A DNA stretch of 64,000 bases from Agarophyton chilense (GCA_030374765.1 JARGXX010000100.1:1426001-1490000); one strand, 5' to 3'; shown: positions 1 to 10,775, counted from the first letter of the stretch. The notes: generated by a model not told the origin, from the letters alone. Numbers and translations: made by a program.

Positions 1-377
1 CTGGTATCATCACCGCTGAAGTCGAGATACTCGTTATCCGGGTTGCATTTCCATCCAACATTTCCGTTTAAGAAGCGAGTGCTGGTATCAAGATCGGACT
101 GGGTGGAGCCCCAGGAGTATTCCAGAACCAATTCGACGAGCGGCAGATGAGTGTTGGCGATAATGAACGAGTCTTCCAGCATCTTACAGGCGAAACCACC
201 TTCAGGTGGGGAACAAGGTGCCACGGCACAAACACCTTGGGTGACAGCGTGATTGCATTCACTCTCGGCATTGGCGCGGTTTGCATTGCAACGATTGGGG
301 CACATATCAACCGTGATTATTGCACTGGCGCAAGCTGCCATGGCAATGAGAACGACGGATACAAAGAAAGCCTTCAT
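1..377 (-). CDS. Small secreted cysteine-containing protein, 3' part beyond window edge
   Basis: An open frame begins at the ATG complementary to 375-377 and stays open to base 1, so about 125 codons are visible and the C-terminus lies outside the window. The first ~20 residues form a signal peptide (MKAFFVSVVLIAMAACASA). Then follow a cysteine-rich segment with CPNRCNANR and ECNHAV, and a conserved segment with LDTSTRFL, VGWKC and FSGDDT. All these line up, in order, with the gene at 2800-3462 (CQNRCNADR, ECNHPA, LDTSTRFL, VGFSC, FGGDNT), so the two are paralogues placed head to head. A TATA box lies ~85 bp upstream. I do not recognise a named family; extracellular or vacuolar location is inferred from the signal peptide. 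Confidence 0.85.
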   Translation of the reverse strand, partial: MKAFFVSVVLIAMAACASAIITVDMCPNRCNANRANAESECNHAVTQGVCAVAPCSPPEGGFACKMLEDSFIIANTHLPLVELVLEYSWGSTQSDLDTSTRFLNGNVGWKCNPDNEYLDFSGDDT

Positions 378-460
378 TGTAGTTCGATGATAAATAGTAA
401 GGTTGAATGAGGTGGTTCTTGTGGGAAGAAGATTGTGGAGACCTTGGTCGAATCGAGACT

Positions 461-468
461 CTTTTATA
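461..468 (-). promoter_or_regulatory. TATA box of the leftmost secreted-protein gene
   Basis: Read on the minus strand this is TATAAAAG, 84 bp upstream of the ATG at 377. The spacing suits a TATA box with a short 5' leader. Confidence 0.6.
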
Positions 469-2799
469 CCACCTTGGTCCAGGACGGGGTGCCGAAGCAT
501 ATGGGCTCCGAGTAAGAGATCAGTGCGGCTTAGCTGTGTGCTGAAGCTGACGCAGAGCAACACGAAGGGTGACAATGAAAGAGTTCGTATTATTTTCAAA
601 ATGCCTTGCAATCAGTTCCAAGCATGTTCTTTCCCAACATTCTTGTTTCATTGTGAGGGATTGGGATTCTTTGCATCAGAGATAAAACAACGCTTACCAT
701 TGATGATGCTTGGCGGGTTTGTTACCTCAACACTTCTTATTTTATTGTCTCCTTATGTTCAAAACTTCCTTGTGGTGCCCCGTTGCCGGATTGTATTGCA
801 TTGTGCTCAGGTGATGATCATTTCGTTAAACGGAAGGAGGAGCCTAAATATGAAGGCAGGACTGAAACAGAAGCAAACATGCTTTGCATGTTCCAGGGAA
901 AAAGGAATAAAACAGCTGGTTTCCGGAGTATTGAGGATTTGGTTTTTATATATTAAACTTTCCAAAATGCGTGCAGAGCCCGACATGAAATCATTCGAAG
1001 GGTCTCGAAGCTTTCAGACCCATGGACAGCGCTCCTATTACCTGGCCTAAAGTTCCCCCAAAATTCTCAAGTGGATCGCAGATGTCGTACAGTGCGTAAG
1101 CAATTCCTCATTGTTTGGGATGGGGCAATGTGCCTTGGGGTTTACAGAAGAAGAACTCGCAACGAAATGTCAGGACACCCCTGTTGTTCTAAAAATAAAC
1201 TGCCATGCCCAAATCCGATGTATTGACTCTCATTTTGGCTTTTGTGTGTATGACGGGATTGGTACTGTCAACAAGACTCTGAACAGCGGGGACAATAATG
1301 TGATGACAAGGTGCTACAGAAAGACATACACTACAAATGCTAATACCCAGAGGTTATTTAGTACAAACTATGTACAAAGCAAAGCAGATACTACGTGAAG
1401 AGTCGAGCAGCACACAATCGGCCATGAAGTTGATAATATACGTCAACATGCTGTTGGCAAGACGATGGCGAAACGGTATAGGAAAATGGATATAAAAGGG
1501 GAAGCCAGAAGTAGGTAGAGAGAAGAAGAGGAACGAGAAGGTTCTAATATATATATTTGATATTTGGAGACGAAGCTAAGTCTCCGGGCGCCTCTGTGCT
1601 CTATCCTGTGTCTGTAGAGTAGAGCTCTGTCATCTTTCTTTCACCAACCAACAATGTCGCTTCAGAAGCTTCCCACAACAGGACAGTACTGCACTTTCTG
1701 AATTCCCCTTGTTGAGCCATATGTCTACACATTAGATCCCCGCTGTTCTTGTCCGGGAGCTAGGTATTGAATGGTATTTAACAACTCCTCACCAATCCTC
1801 TCTGTCCTGTTCGCAAAAAGAGTGGGAACTCGAAGATTTCCGTGCTGTGGTAGGTGATCAGTTAGGGGTTTGTATGGAGGCGCTTTTGCAAATGGGCCGA
1901 CTTTTAGAAACAGGACGTTCCGCAGGCCCTGCCATCTATCGTCTTTAGAAATTCAATTCTTTAGGGCGATATATATTAAACAAAACTGCCCAAGAAGCCT
2001 CTCTTGCGTAATCCCTTGCTTTCACCCAAAACGGCTTCAAAAGCTTTTACCGAGTGATGAAAAGGAAATTCGATCAATTCTCTGAAGCCAACAGCGTCTA
2101 CATGGGTTATGCCACAACGAATTTTATGCAGCATCCATGTCGACGATTTTGCACGGCGTGGAATGAGATGCTGTGGGAGGTCCATGAATGCTCAGTTTGT
2201 TCTATTTGTGGATTGAAAATCACACTCATCAACAATGCTCATTGGTATACTTGAAATTTCCCTTTTTGCATGCAGCTATGATCGCGCTCCCTTCCGACCG
2301 AAGCTGGAGATTGTAAGATTTGTGTGTTGTTGGCCCAGATCGTATTAACAACACGAATCTGAAAGAAACGCAATATCCTACCGCACCTGAAATGTAATGC
2401 AGAAAGCTATTGGTGAATTGATTTCGTGAAACATCCGCAGCTTTCCATGTGGGCCTCTAATGTGCTCCTAGGACAACAAAAGAGTCGAGAAAGACAACAA
2501 TCAGCGTACTTTCATATTTGACTCTCTTGTCTCGAAAGACACCAACATTTTTTATCGTTGCCGTCAATTCACGTCTATGTGTAAAATCGTAGAGCATATG
2601 CTTTAGTTGGTGCATTCTGCAGCTCGTATTCATCTAAGAGTCTCACTGTCGTATTGTTTCATCGATACAGCATCAGTAACTGGCTTTCGTGACGACTACT
2701 TAAGGTTGTAAATTGCAACTACTCCTCCGGTTCTGAGATATTCACCGGGCTTTCTATTCGCTAAAACCTTTCAACTACTCGGCCATTAAGTTCACCAAG
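469..2799. other. Intergenic region between divergent paralogues
   Basis: I find no convincing gene here. Open frames (such as those near 403-1050, 1111-1398, 1870-2254) are of mixed composition, lack homology I can recognise and do not conserve motifs. The right end must hold the promoter of the 2800 gene; I see no clear TATA box there. Confidence 0.5.
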
Positions 2800-3462
2800 A
2801 TGAAGGTTTTCTACACTTTCCTCTTTGTGGCGATGCTTGGATCTGCTCTTGCGCAGCATGTGAGCAACCACATTTGTCAGAACCGCTGCAACGCCGATCG
2901 CACCCTCTCAGTCCGAGAGTGCAACCATCCTGCCACTCGCACCCTCTGCGAGTTGAAGGAATGCGACACAGGTTTCTCGTGCTCTCTTCCTGAAAACTCG
3001 TTCCTGATCCCCAATATTCAACTTCCGCTTCTTGAAATGGTGGTCGAGTACGTATGGTCTCCCGAACAACGAGATCTGGATACCAGCACCAGATTCTTGG
3101 AGGCCAATGTTGGATTCTCGTGCAACAATCCATCCCCGTATGTCGGATTTGGTGGAGATAACACGAGTCATGGAGGCAGCGAAGTGGTCGTGATCGACTT
3201 TGAAAGCGCCCGGGAAGCTGGCTTATGGGAAACCACCACCTCCATCTCAGCCCGTGCTGGATGGTTTGACTCTGACAACCAAGGCACAGCTCAAATGAAG
3301 ATTTCCCTGCGTAGAAAGAGTGATGGCGGTGTAGCTGGAGGTGCTACACTGTCTACACGCATCAATCCGGGCACTCAGGATGATTGCTCGTCTACGAATG
3401 TGGCTGAAGTGAAGATCGTGCGCGGTGCGCTCCATACCAGAGTGTTGCTTGAAATTGCGTAA
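2800..3462 (+). CDS. Small secreted cysteine-containing protein
   Basis: A single-exon frame of 220 codons starts at an ATG in good context (caccaagATG). Residues 1-19 are a typical signal peptide ending in SALAQ. Residues ~25-75 hold eight or so cysteines (CQNRCNADR, ECNHPA, LCELKECD, FSCSLP), probably disulphide bonded. From ~90 onward comes a domain with LDTSTRFL, a VGxxC motif, GGDNTSHGGSE and VIDFESAREAGLW, rich in alternating hydrophobics and likely a beta-sandwich. The visible part of the gene at 1-377 is a clear paralogue in opposite orientation. The role is unknown; a cell-wall or extracellular protein is an inference from the signal peptide. An AATAAA signal lies 57 bp after the stop. 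Confidence 0.9.
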   Translation: MKVFYTFLFVAMLGSALAQHVSNHICQNRCNADRTLSVRECNHPATRTLCELKECDTGFSCSLPENSFLIPNIQLPLLEMVVEYVWSPEQRDLDTSTRFLEANVGFSCNNPSPYVGFGGDNTSHGGSEVVVIDFESAREAGLWETTTSISARAGWFDSDNQGTAQMKISLRRKSDGGVAGGATLSTRINPGTQDDCSSTNVAEVKIVRGALHTRVLLEIA

Positions 3463-3518
3463 GCAGGAATTGTGATGTGTGTTTCCCTTTCTGAGCGCAT
3501 TCGTTTGACTTTGCAATT

Positions 3519-3524
3519 AATAAA
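3519..3524 (+). terminator. Polyadenylation signal AATAAA
   Basis: AATAAA lies 57 bp downstream of the stop codon of the secreted-protein gene, at the usual distance for a eukaryotic poly(A) signal. Confidence 0.55.
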
Positions 3525-5705
3525 TATGCCTTCACGTGATACATATTTAGGCCAAAGGTAACCGTCCAGTCGCCAAAAATTTGACAACTGGCTGTCTTTG
3601 ACAAAACACCAGACCCAGGTCCTGTTGAAGCCATCCTTCTCTTCTATTTCGGGTGGATACCGTGCTCTGTGTCCAGGTTTACTTCCAAAATTCTCGAGAC
3701 AAACATGCTCAAGCTTTTCCGAGCATTTCAGAATGCCCGAATATACGCAACGCAAAACTGCACGTAGAAAACAATGTGCAGAGAAGACTGCAACAAAAAG
3801 AAGCACCACAGAACGCTCTCCGATTTCTGAAAGACGGTAAATCAGTGTCAAACATCCTGAACATATGTAATCTATCTTCTACTTTCTTCTACAGCATTCG
3901 TTGAGCCCCTAAACAAACAATACCAGATACTCATACAAATTACTGTCGAAAAACTGTGACTAATTCTGTCACAGAAACACATATCACAGAAACAGACATA
4001 ACCGTAATTGTTGAGCAGCGCAAAGCTCAGATTTCGTCAAAGCCGGAACAGGTATACTGTTCCCAGTGTAGTATTAGTAAAATAGACCGCGCGCGATGGC
4101 CAAAACATAGAAAAAAAGGGCAAGAGACAACGACCGAAAGGCACAACACCGAGTCACTGTGGCATAACTACGGTTTCTGACTTGGTGATTACTCCGGTCA
4201 AACGCGCCGTAAAAACAACCCGACATTGCAGAAGGTCGGCTTTTTGATTACTCCGGGCGACCGCGCCCTGTAATAACGGGTGAAGGGAACACTATGAGTG
4301 GCGAGTACTCCGAGTGACCTATTCTCAACCAACGCGCGCGCAGTAGCGATTAACGCATCGAAGTAAAGATTCTCAACAAACACTGTATCCCGAGAAACTC
4401 TTTGCAGGTCGCCCAACAATTTTGACGGCAATGGAGAGTTCTAATCTGGTTAGTCGGGCTGATTATTCTGCACAACGTGGGTTTGTTTTCGATATTAAGT
4501 GTGCAAAGCAACACATCAGGCAAATAGCAAACGATAGCCGGAACACCTACAAAAACAGCATTCTGTCTGGTGAGGCCTGCCTTATTTTCGTGCACTTTAT
4601 CGAGAATGAACATACAGAAAAGCAGAGAACCACGTCCATAAGTATTTTGCAGGGGAAAACAAAGATCACATTTGCACCCTAGCTAGTATCATAAACAGAA
4701 AATGCAGAAAGAAAACACAGGTTTTTTTGACCACCCAAACCGGGGGTGTAATCTCTATGAAACCGTCGTTTATGCAACAAATGCAAAAGTGCATAAGAAT
4801 CCTTACATCCTCTAAATCCAAATTAAGAAGGCGACGTCAAAACCTGTAGAACAACCGCGCGCATGTAACCTCCCTATTGAATGCGTTGGCGTAAGGTACA
4901 GTTTCTTTTCAGTTCTTTGCCACAGCAAAAAGAAGGTGATTCCGCGTTGGAAGCTTTACAAAGCAGAGACCCACAACACAAAAATTTCATATGTACTACT
5001 GCAGATGATCTTTATTGACTAACTTTCAGGTTGAAGCAAACTTTCGTGCTCCGAAAAATTGTTCATGACGATGCAAGTGATGCCGAATCTCGGTGGCCAC
5101 TTAAATGTCTTTTGTCGAAAACCAGTTGATAAAAGTGCATAGGTCTGGTTCTCTTAGACGAATCCAGTTCTCAAATTGGATATGAAGGGACTCTGTACTG
5201 TCAAGCATAAAGTATTATTGTCATTGAATTCAACATACAGATAATACGCCTTTCTTCTCACGACCTTGTGACTCACACATCAATAAAAAATTCAAAGAAA
5301 TATCGACGGTGGTCAGAGATATGTTGCTGAAGACAGAGCATTAAAGCGACTCAAATATGGCATTCAATTAAAAGCATGACAACGCAGGTTTTGGATAACT
5401 TTCCTCACAAGTTGTGAACAAAATCGTCGTATACATCAAAATGTAGCCCATGCGCTTTCAATTATTCGATATGTTGCGTAAAACGGATTTATTGCAACAT
5501 GATTAGATATTGTTGTAGAAACCTCGAAGAGGTTCTAGAATGCAACTGGAAACTGCTTTATGTTATAGACTTTTGTAGAAGCCTCTAAAACCTTCTCTTA
5601 CAATTTATGTAGAAAATGCAAGAACGATCTTAGAACAAAATGATATGCGTCTAGAACAGTTTAGAAGTGTTTCAAAGCAATACAAAAAAACAGAAAAACA
5701 GAGAC
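3525..5705. other. Gene-free stretch with short imperfect repeats
   Basis: No gene is supported. Two diverged copies of a ~22-bp unit beginning GATTACTCCGG occur at about 4186 and 4247. Around 5510-5610 there are imperfect copies of a TTGTAGAAxCCTC motif. Open frames here are short and without recognisable motifs. Confidence 0.4.
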
Positions 5706-5710
5706 TGAGT
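5706..5710. repeat. E1 target-site duplication, left (TGAGT)
   Basis: TGAGT directly abuts the TG of the 5' LTR and is repeated exactly after the 3' LTR. Confidence 0.85.
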
Positions 5711-5913
5711 TGTAGCGCACGCCACCCACCACAATTAGGATAGCAGCCAAAGGACACACAAGCATTTTGAGTAGTGTCCCATTTCGGGACACAGTAGACA
5801 CCCACGATAAGTATTTAAGACTGCTCTAAGTTACATCTCAGTAAACGGGGGATCGAACCCACAACACTACAACTTGCTTTTTCGTTGACGCCAACCGCTG
5901 CGGCAACAGCACA
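5711..5913 (+). repeat. E1 5' LTR (203 bp)
   Basis: Starts TGTAGCGCAC and ends CAACAGCACA; same length as its partner at 20943. A TATTTAAG sequence near 5811 could be its TATA box. The last ~70 bp are nearly identical between the LTRs (about three changes), while the first 130 bp differ at many sites. Confidence 0.9.
5841..5911 (-). other. tRNA-like sequence inside E1 LTR (antisense)
   Basis: On the minus strand the LTR end reads like a tRNA gene: GCCGCAGCGGTTGGCGTC resembles the D arm and A box of type tRNA-Ser/Leu, and GGTTCGATCCC (5849-5859) is a canonical B box/T arm about 35 nt later. The acceptor halves do not pair, so it is a tRNA relative rather than a working tRNA. It may be an RNA polymerase III promoter or a captured primer tRNA copy. 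Confidence 0.5.
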
Positions 5914-5938
5914 ATGAGCACTGTTTCAACCGTAACGA

Positions 5939-6282
5939 TTGACGTTTTCGATGTTCAACACCTTTCGGTCGATCAACGAAACAATGTCAGCACCCAATAC
6001 GCAACCAAACGCGTCAGCTGGCAGCGATTTGCCCCTCGGACATCCGATCTTCGTCTCGACATCCGTCAGTCACCCGCGACTTACCCGCACCGATGCCGCC
6101 TCCATCCAAAACTTTCGCACCAGTATCATCAATACGCAACTGAAATCCAGGCTCGAGCACTAAAGCTGGCTGTTTTAGACTCCAACACCACACAACCAGT
6201 ACGTCCGATTAATCTTGTGTATTGTGTGGAACCCGAATGGTTAGATTCTACGGTTAAGCTTGATTTCATCGATGATGTAGAG
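5939..6282 (+). pseudogene. gag: E1 gag, N-terminal part (interrupted)
   Basis: The frame with MSAPNTQPNASAGSD runs to about 6163, then the coding sense continues in another frame up to FIDDVE at 6282, where E2 has inserted. Across the insertion the frame resumes as NVENLTDIALRACF at 16468, so one gag gene was cut by E2. There is one frameshift near 6160. I recognise it as gag by position only. Confidence 0.6.
6278..6282. repeat. E2 target-site duplication, left (TAGAG)
   Basis: TAGAG precedes the left E2 LTR and recurs at 16463-16467 after the right one. Confidence 0.85.
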
Positions 6283-7069
6283 TGTGGTATTCCACTGAAA
6301 ACTGTAGAGTTCTCGATGCAGTTGGTCTCCACAGAAATAGCCGCGAAGAGCGAGTGTCACCTTGCGAGCGACGGTTCTTAGATAAGAAGAAAGTGTGCGG
6401 AAAGCAGCCATTTGTGCCTGAACAATGGGGATGGTACGTTTATTCACGATGCGGATGTCCACATGCCGCGGTACGTAAAACACACGAGATCGGCTCGACA
6501 ACCCTTGTGACAACAAAAATAACCAGGTAACAGTAGAGAAAACAACAAAGAAACAACACACACACACACACACAGAAAGCTGTAGAAAAAGGGAGGTAAA
6601 CGCCCAACAGTAGAAGGTATCCTCGGAACAAGAGCTATAGCTCAGAACGGTTAAGAACTGATACTATAGGTGCCTCTTTTTGGTGAACCACTTTAGGATT
6701 TCTAGGACTCACCAAGATGGTGTTTAGGTTGGTTGGTTCTTGGTTGGCCTTTCGCCGTCCTCCCCGGGGCCTTGCGCCCTTTAACGTGCCAAGAGGAAAA
6801 GAAAGTACTGTACAGTAAGTCATACGCGTGGAGTGCCTCTACACAAGTATCTAAATAATACCAAATAAAACATTTGGGGACGGCACCTTACAGTGTACAC
6901 TAAATACAATACTTCTTAATTAAATTTCTCCTGTCCAAACCTTTCCATGAAGTAATTCTTCTCATAACTTCTCTTAATTGAATATAGCCCAAAAAATAGC
7001 TTATGAATGCCGTATCGCGACTTCCTAGTATTTCGATCGGTCGAACTCAGGTGCATCTAGAATGCTACA
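6283..7069 (-). repeat. E2 LTR, left copy (3' LTR)
   Basis: 787 bp, partner at 15676-16462. The middle ~450 bp are almost identical between copies, but the outer ~92 bp at 6283 differ at about 14 sites and the other end differs at about a dozen. It holds a (CA)n microsatellite near 6558-6573. Confidence 0.9.
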
Positions 7070-7084
7070 CATTCCTCCCGTTAA
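7070..7084 (-). promoter_or_regulatory. E2 polypurine tract
   Basis: Read on the minus strand: TTAACGGGAGGAATG, directly before the TG of the 3' LTR. E3 and E4 have TTAAGGAGGGGGAGA and TTAAGGGGGGGGATA at the same place. Confidence 0.7.
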
Positions 7085-7110
7085 GGGCAGAGCCCCCGCG
7101 ACGCATTGTC

Positions 7111-7118
7111 AATAAAAG
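7111..7118 (+). promoter_or_regulatory. TATA-like box upstream of E2 antisense gene
   Basis: AATAAAAG lies ~130 bp upstream of the antisense ATG at 7247, inside the element just beyond its 3' LTR. The E3 copy of the antisense gene has TATATATA at a similar place. Confidence 0.35.
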
Positions 7119-7246
7119 CGATCGCAGCACGCTTCTCGGACATTCCGATTCTTCTTTTCGTATCACAACCTTGTGTTTTCCCAATCCACCTTACGATCAT
7201 CTCGCTAGTCCATCCTTCAAGCTTTTCTTGTATCCCACATCTCTCG

Positions 7247-7940
7247 ATGAGCAAACTTCCGTCTTACGTGGTCAATCCACCCACGTCCTATGAATATCTC
7301 GGCAACCCTCCGATTCAGCAGACTTCTGCAACATTTAGAGGTTCCGCTCCCATATACCGAAATGCCATTTTGCAGCAACCGGCTTCCAGTCCTGGTCCTG
7401 CAAACCTTTCCTCCACAGCAACTGTTCTGCAACCTGCGTCCTCTTCCGTACAGAGGTTCCCACATTACGCGGACTTCTTCGGCCGAGACCCCCTGCAGTA
7501 CTCTGCATTATACGCGTGAGCACCTTGGTTTTTCCCTGCGGCGGTTGGCGACGAAGCTCTGATGAATCAGTATGTGGCCGCCGGTCGCCTTTCCAATGGT
7601 ATCCCATGGCATAAGTTGTTTACAACAGATTGGCTGAGCCATTGCGCCCTTCCAATCACGCCGACTGGACATACACGAGCCAATTGCTCCAAATGCAGAC
7701 GCACTCGTTGACGAGATGCAAGAAACCGATCACGACGAAGAGCCAGAAGAAATCATCCTCGAGGATCCCGCTTTTGGTGAGAACGACGGCATAGAGCTAG
7801 TGTTCCCTGCAGCGATGAAGAGCGCTGTGCCTGAGCCTGTTCGACGCGCAGTGGTTTCCCACGATGCCAAGCTTGGCAATTTGAGGCAGTTCCACGAAAA
7901 CGCTGGGATTCCTTCCCACTTTGTTCAAGGAAATCGATAG
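7247..7940 (+). pseudogene. E2 antisense gene (aORF), internally deleted remnant
   Basis: This runs opposite to E2 gag-pol. From the ATG at 7247 (MSKLPSYVVNPP) the frame reaches SALYA, a TGA at 7517-7519, then continues in frame as APWFFPAAVGDEALMNQYV and TTDWLSHCALP to a stop near 7713. These align with APWFHPTAVRDDELIDSYV of E3 and APWFHPLAVHDED of E4. The ~330-residue middle present in E3 and E4 is missing. A C-terminal piece follows in another frame (7716-7940) with LRQFHENAGIPSHFVQG, matching IARFLREVGLRPSEISG in E4. It is a clear but dead copy of the same extra gene. Confidence 0.75.
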
Positions 7941-8051
7941 TAGATGCTAAATATCTTGCGCTCCTCGATGGGTATCAACTCGGATAACCCAAACCTCTAA
8001 CTTTCTTGCCTGAGGGCACTGTAACAAACCGACTAGCGATATTCTTGAGAT

Positions 8052-8057
8052 AATAAA
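8052..8057 (+). terminator. AATAAA downstream of E2 antisense gene
   Basis: AATAAA on the antisense strand lies ~110 bp after the aORF remnant stop and before the chromodomain end on the other strand, suited to ending an antisense transcript. Confidence 0.35.
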
Positions 8058-8199
8058 ATAAAACGCTTTGATCTTCTGCCACTTCTTTGCTTCTTCTTCT
8101 TTCTGCGAGGCTTCTCCTCTTTTTGCTTCACTTCTAACTTTTTGGGGACGTCCACTTCATTCTTCCTCCTCCTGGAGCTACTTCATACTTCTGTAGGGA

Positions 8200-9564
8200 T
8201 CAGATTCGATCAGGCTCCCCTGACACAACCAAACCGACTAGAGCGTCATCAGTATTGTCTGGGACTTTCAGTCTAGCACTTCGGCAGTACGCGAGCACGT
8301 AGTATCGTGGTAGATTGCGTATCGGCTCCCATGTATCGTCTTCGGGTTGATACACATACCAACGCACTTTAAACAGTAAACTGTTGTCCTCTGAATGCCA
8401 TCCGTGATCTAGAATGCGTTCGATGATGTATTCCATCCGCTCAGTTGCGGACTTCTCAGTCGGGGTGACACTCCTGTCAACAGGTTCCGTAACGTTCGCT
8501 GTAGCGTTTGGAATCTTGTCATCACGTTCTGTCGTCTCATCTACCTCCGGGGTTCTCAAAGCCAGTCGTCTGGTTTCCCTATGTCAATACGGTTTGGCCG
8601 GTGCTTCCAACTTTCTTGTCGGCTTTTCCGAACATAACGGCGAAAACGCGACTTCAGTTGCCACTGTACGCCTTAAGCTTGCCCCGTTGGGCTTATTCTC
8701 TCCCGGATTTAAGATGTCTGGGTGTTCTGGGGGTCGCCCCAAATGCTCGGTATCCGCCGCAAATGGGTCAGCCTATACAGTCATATTGTCTCCATGTGGC
8801 GTCTCCACAACTGCGGTGTCCCTTATGGACTTCTTCTTTTCTTGAGACCTGCTGCGCTCCTCAGGGAGATTTAGGCTCTTCAATCCGTTTTGCGGAATTG
8901 GCTTGCTGATCTCAGCTTCGGTTCCTTCTGATTCTTCTCCAAACGGCGATTCTATTCTGTCATCAGGACTCCCTGTAGAGCCTTCACGACTTCTGATACG
9001 TGAAGTTTCATCCTCAATTTCTTTGGCGTCCACCGCGTGGTCTGAGAGAAGGACTGCAGTTCGCTGCGTGCTCACAGTGCGGGTCGCCATGTCTTCTCTC
9101 ACTGCTACAGTGGGAGCTATAACTATGTCATGGGCGGACGCGCCGTGTGTCGCAGAACTGTTGTTCAGCCCTGTACGTCGGATTTCCGAACTTTTTTCAC
9201 CACGTGGCAGTTTTGGAATTATTTTGCCCTGCGGCGGTATGTCCGCAAGCTCCGGCACAACTAGTGGCTGTGGTGGCTCCTGCACCTCAATATCTCCATG
9301 GGTGGATTCTTCTCGTTGTACGTCAGATTCTCGATCTGGCACACCAACTACTTGATCGCGAGAAATGAGCTCCACCTCAGTACCTCTTCGTATTACCACG
9401 GTGTATTCGTCGAACTCGACAACTTCATGCGGTCCTGTAGCGATTGGTGCTAACTTATGACGGTGTTTACGTTCTTTGTCCTCCCCGGTCTTCTGGCCAT
9501 CTTTCGTTTCCATTCTCACGAAAGCATGTCCTCCGACTCGGATGTCCGGGAGTACCCGTCGCAT
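8200..9564 (-). pseudogene. pol: E2 integrase C-terminus and chromodomain
   Basis: The frame 9564-8773 has the post-core integrase segment with HKLAPIATGPHEVVEFDEYTV, the GPY/F-like module, followed by a long charged linker. A separate frame 8559-8200 holds a chromodomain: YIIERILDHGW, FKVRWYVYQPEDDTWEPIRNL. Chromodomains at the Pol C-terminus define chromoviruses and are thought to direct integration to marked chromatin. The two segments are now in different frames. Confidence 0.85.
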
Positions 9565-10761
9565 TCACGCGTCGTAATTACGCTTGTAGCGCGCTTGGGC
9601 CATTCCCATCTCTTTTGCAGCCTGTGTAATGCGTTTGCGCAACTCATTTCTCCATCGTAGGTGAAACTGAGCCGGCGTCGGCATTGACTCTTCTTCGGTT
9701 CTGTCCGAATCTACCTCGATTGGAAAAGCCGCTGGGCGGCGAGATATTACCAATTCAAAGGGTGTTAGCTTCGTCATCGAATGTTATTGCGTGTTGTACG
9801 CGTAGCAAATCGTGTCTGTATACAGATCTCACTCCTTCGGATGTTCCCCGATGTAGCGCCTAATGGTGACGAGTAGGGTACGGTTGTACCGTTCCACCTG
9901 ACCGTTACATTGCGGATGATACGTCGTGGTGAACACGTTCTTAACTCCAAGTATCCTTCATACGTCTTGAACGAAGCGTGCAACGAATTGCTTGCCATTA
10001 TCTGAGGGCAGAGTATCCGGTGGTTCGTAGTAATAAACCCCATGGTGGATACACGCTCGTGCTATCACAGAAGTAGTAATCCGTTTCCGCGGAACCGTCT
10101 TAACCAGCGTAGAGAATATATCCCTTATTACCAAAAGTTATATGTTTCCCCGCTTCGAGCGGATCAATCCCCCAAGTATGCCAATACTGATATACTGTAG
10201 AGGTGCGATTGCTGGGAACAGCTTCAGTGGCTTCTTCTTTTTCCAGAGCTTCACTCTATTCCCCGTGCACGTTACGCACATCTTAGCTGTGGCATGACAA
10301 TCAATTGCCAAAGTTGGCCAATAAAAGTCCCTTCTGATGGTTAGATACAGCTTCGTACCTTCTGGATGACCAGACATTTGCGAATAATGTGCCAAAAGCA
10401 GTACTATGCTCTTGAGAGCGTGTGGTGTCAAGATTTTCTCATACGATTCAACAGTTCGAACAAAGAATCCTCGATCGTCGAGACGAAAAGGCAAAATCTC
10501 CCCCCCCCCGTTAAGACGAGAGCGGATAGCTGCGCAGAAGGCATCTGCGACTTTTTCACGTAATAGCTCTTCAAGAAAGATTCGTTTGAGTTGATCTTCT
10601 GGATCTGTGTCCGTAGTCTGGGCTAGCAGTAATTCCATTTGATAATCCTCTTCTTCTAGATCTTCTAGTTCTTCTTCTTTCGTTCTCGAATTTTCAGTTA
10701 CCAAACATGGTATCTCATCATCGATTTCCAATTGGGTTTCTCCCAAGGTCTCGAGTCGCAA
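9565..10761 (-). pseudogene. pol: E2 integrase (HHCC and core), decayed
   Basis: 10761-10138 contains the linker and HHCC zinc region (LLAHYSQMSGHPEGTKLYLTIRRDFYWP, then CVTC). The start of the catalytic core (ISIGILGGLIRSKRGN) has a Gly where Asp is expected. The rest of the core (10137-9780) is broken by stops; TPFELVISRRPAA near 9777 marks its end. Not functional. Confidence 0.8.
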
Positions 10762-10775
10762 TAACGCGTCAGAGT

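Noticed and set aside
403-1050. 215-codon plus-strand open frame
   Set aside because: It starts inside the promoter/leader of the divergent secreted-protein gene, has odd composition, and no domain or homologue features.
5841-5911. Functional tRNA gene
   Set aside because: Acceptor halves do not pair and the anticodon stem is poor; kept only as tRNA-like.
5914-6381. Open frame from the E1 LTR edge into E2 LTR
   Set aside because: Only part of it follows E1 gag; its end lies in the E2 LTR and is an insertion artefact.
6241-6631. Cys/Val/Phe-rich minus frames (CVCVCVLFLC)
   Set aside because: They are translations of the (CA)n microsatellite in the E2 LTR; the same frames recur in the other LTR.
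8414-9368. Plus-strand frames opposite E2 chromodomain/integrase
   Set aside because: Shadows of the minus-strand pol; no match to the aORF motifs.
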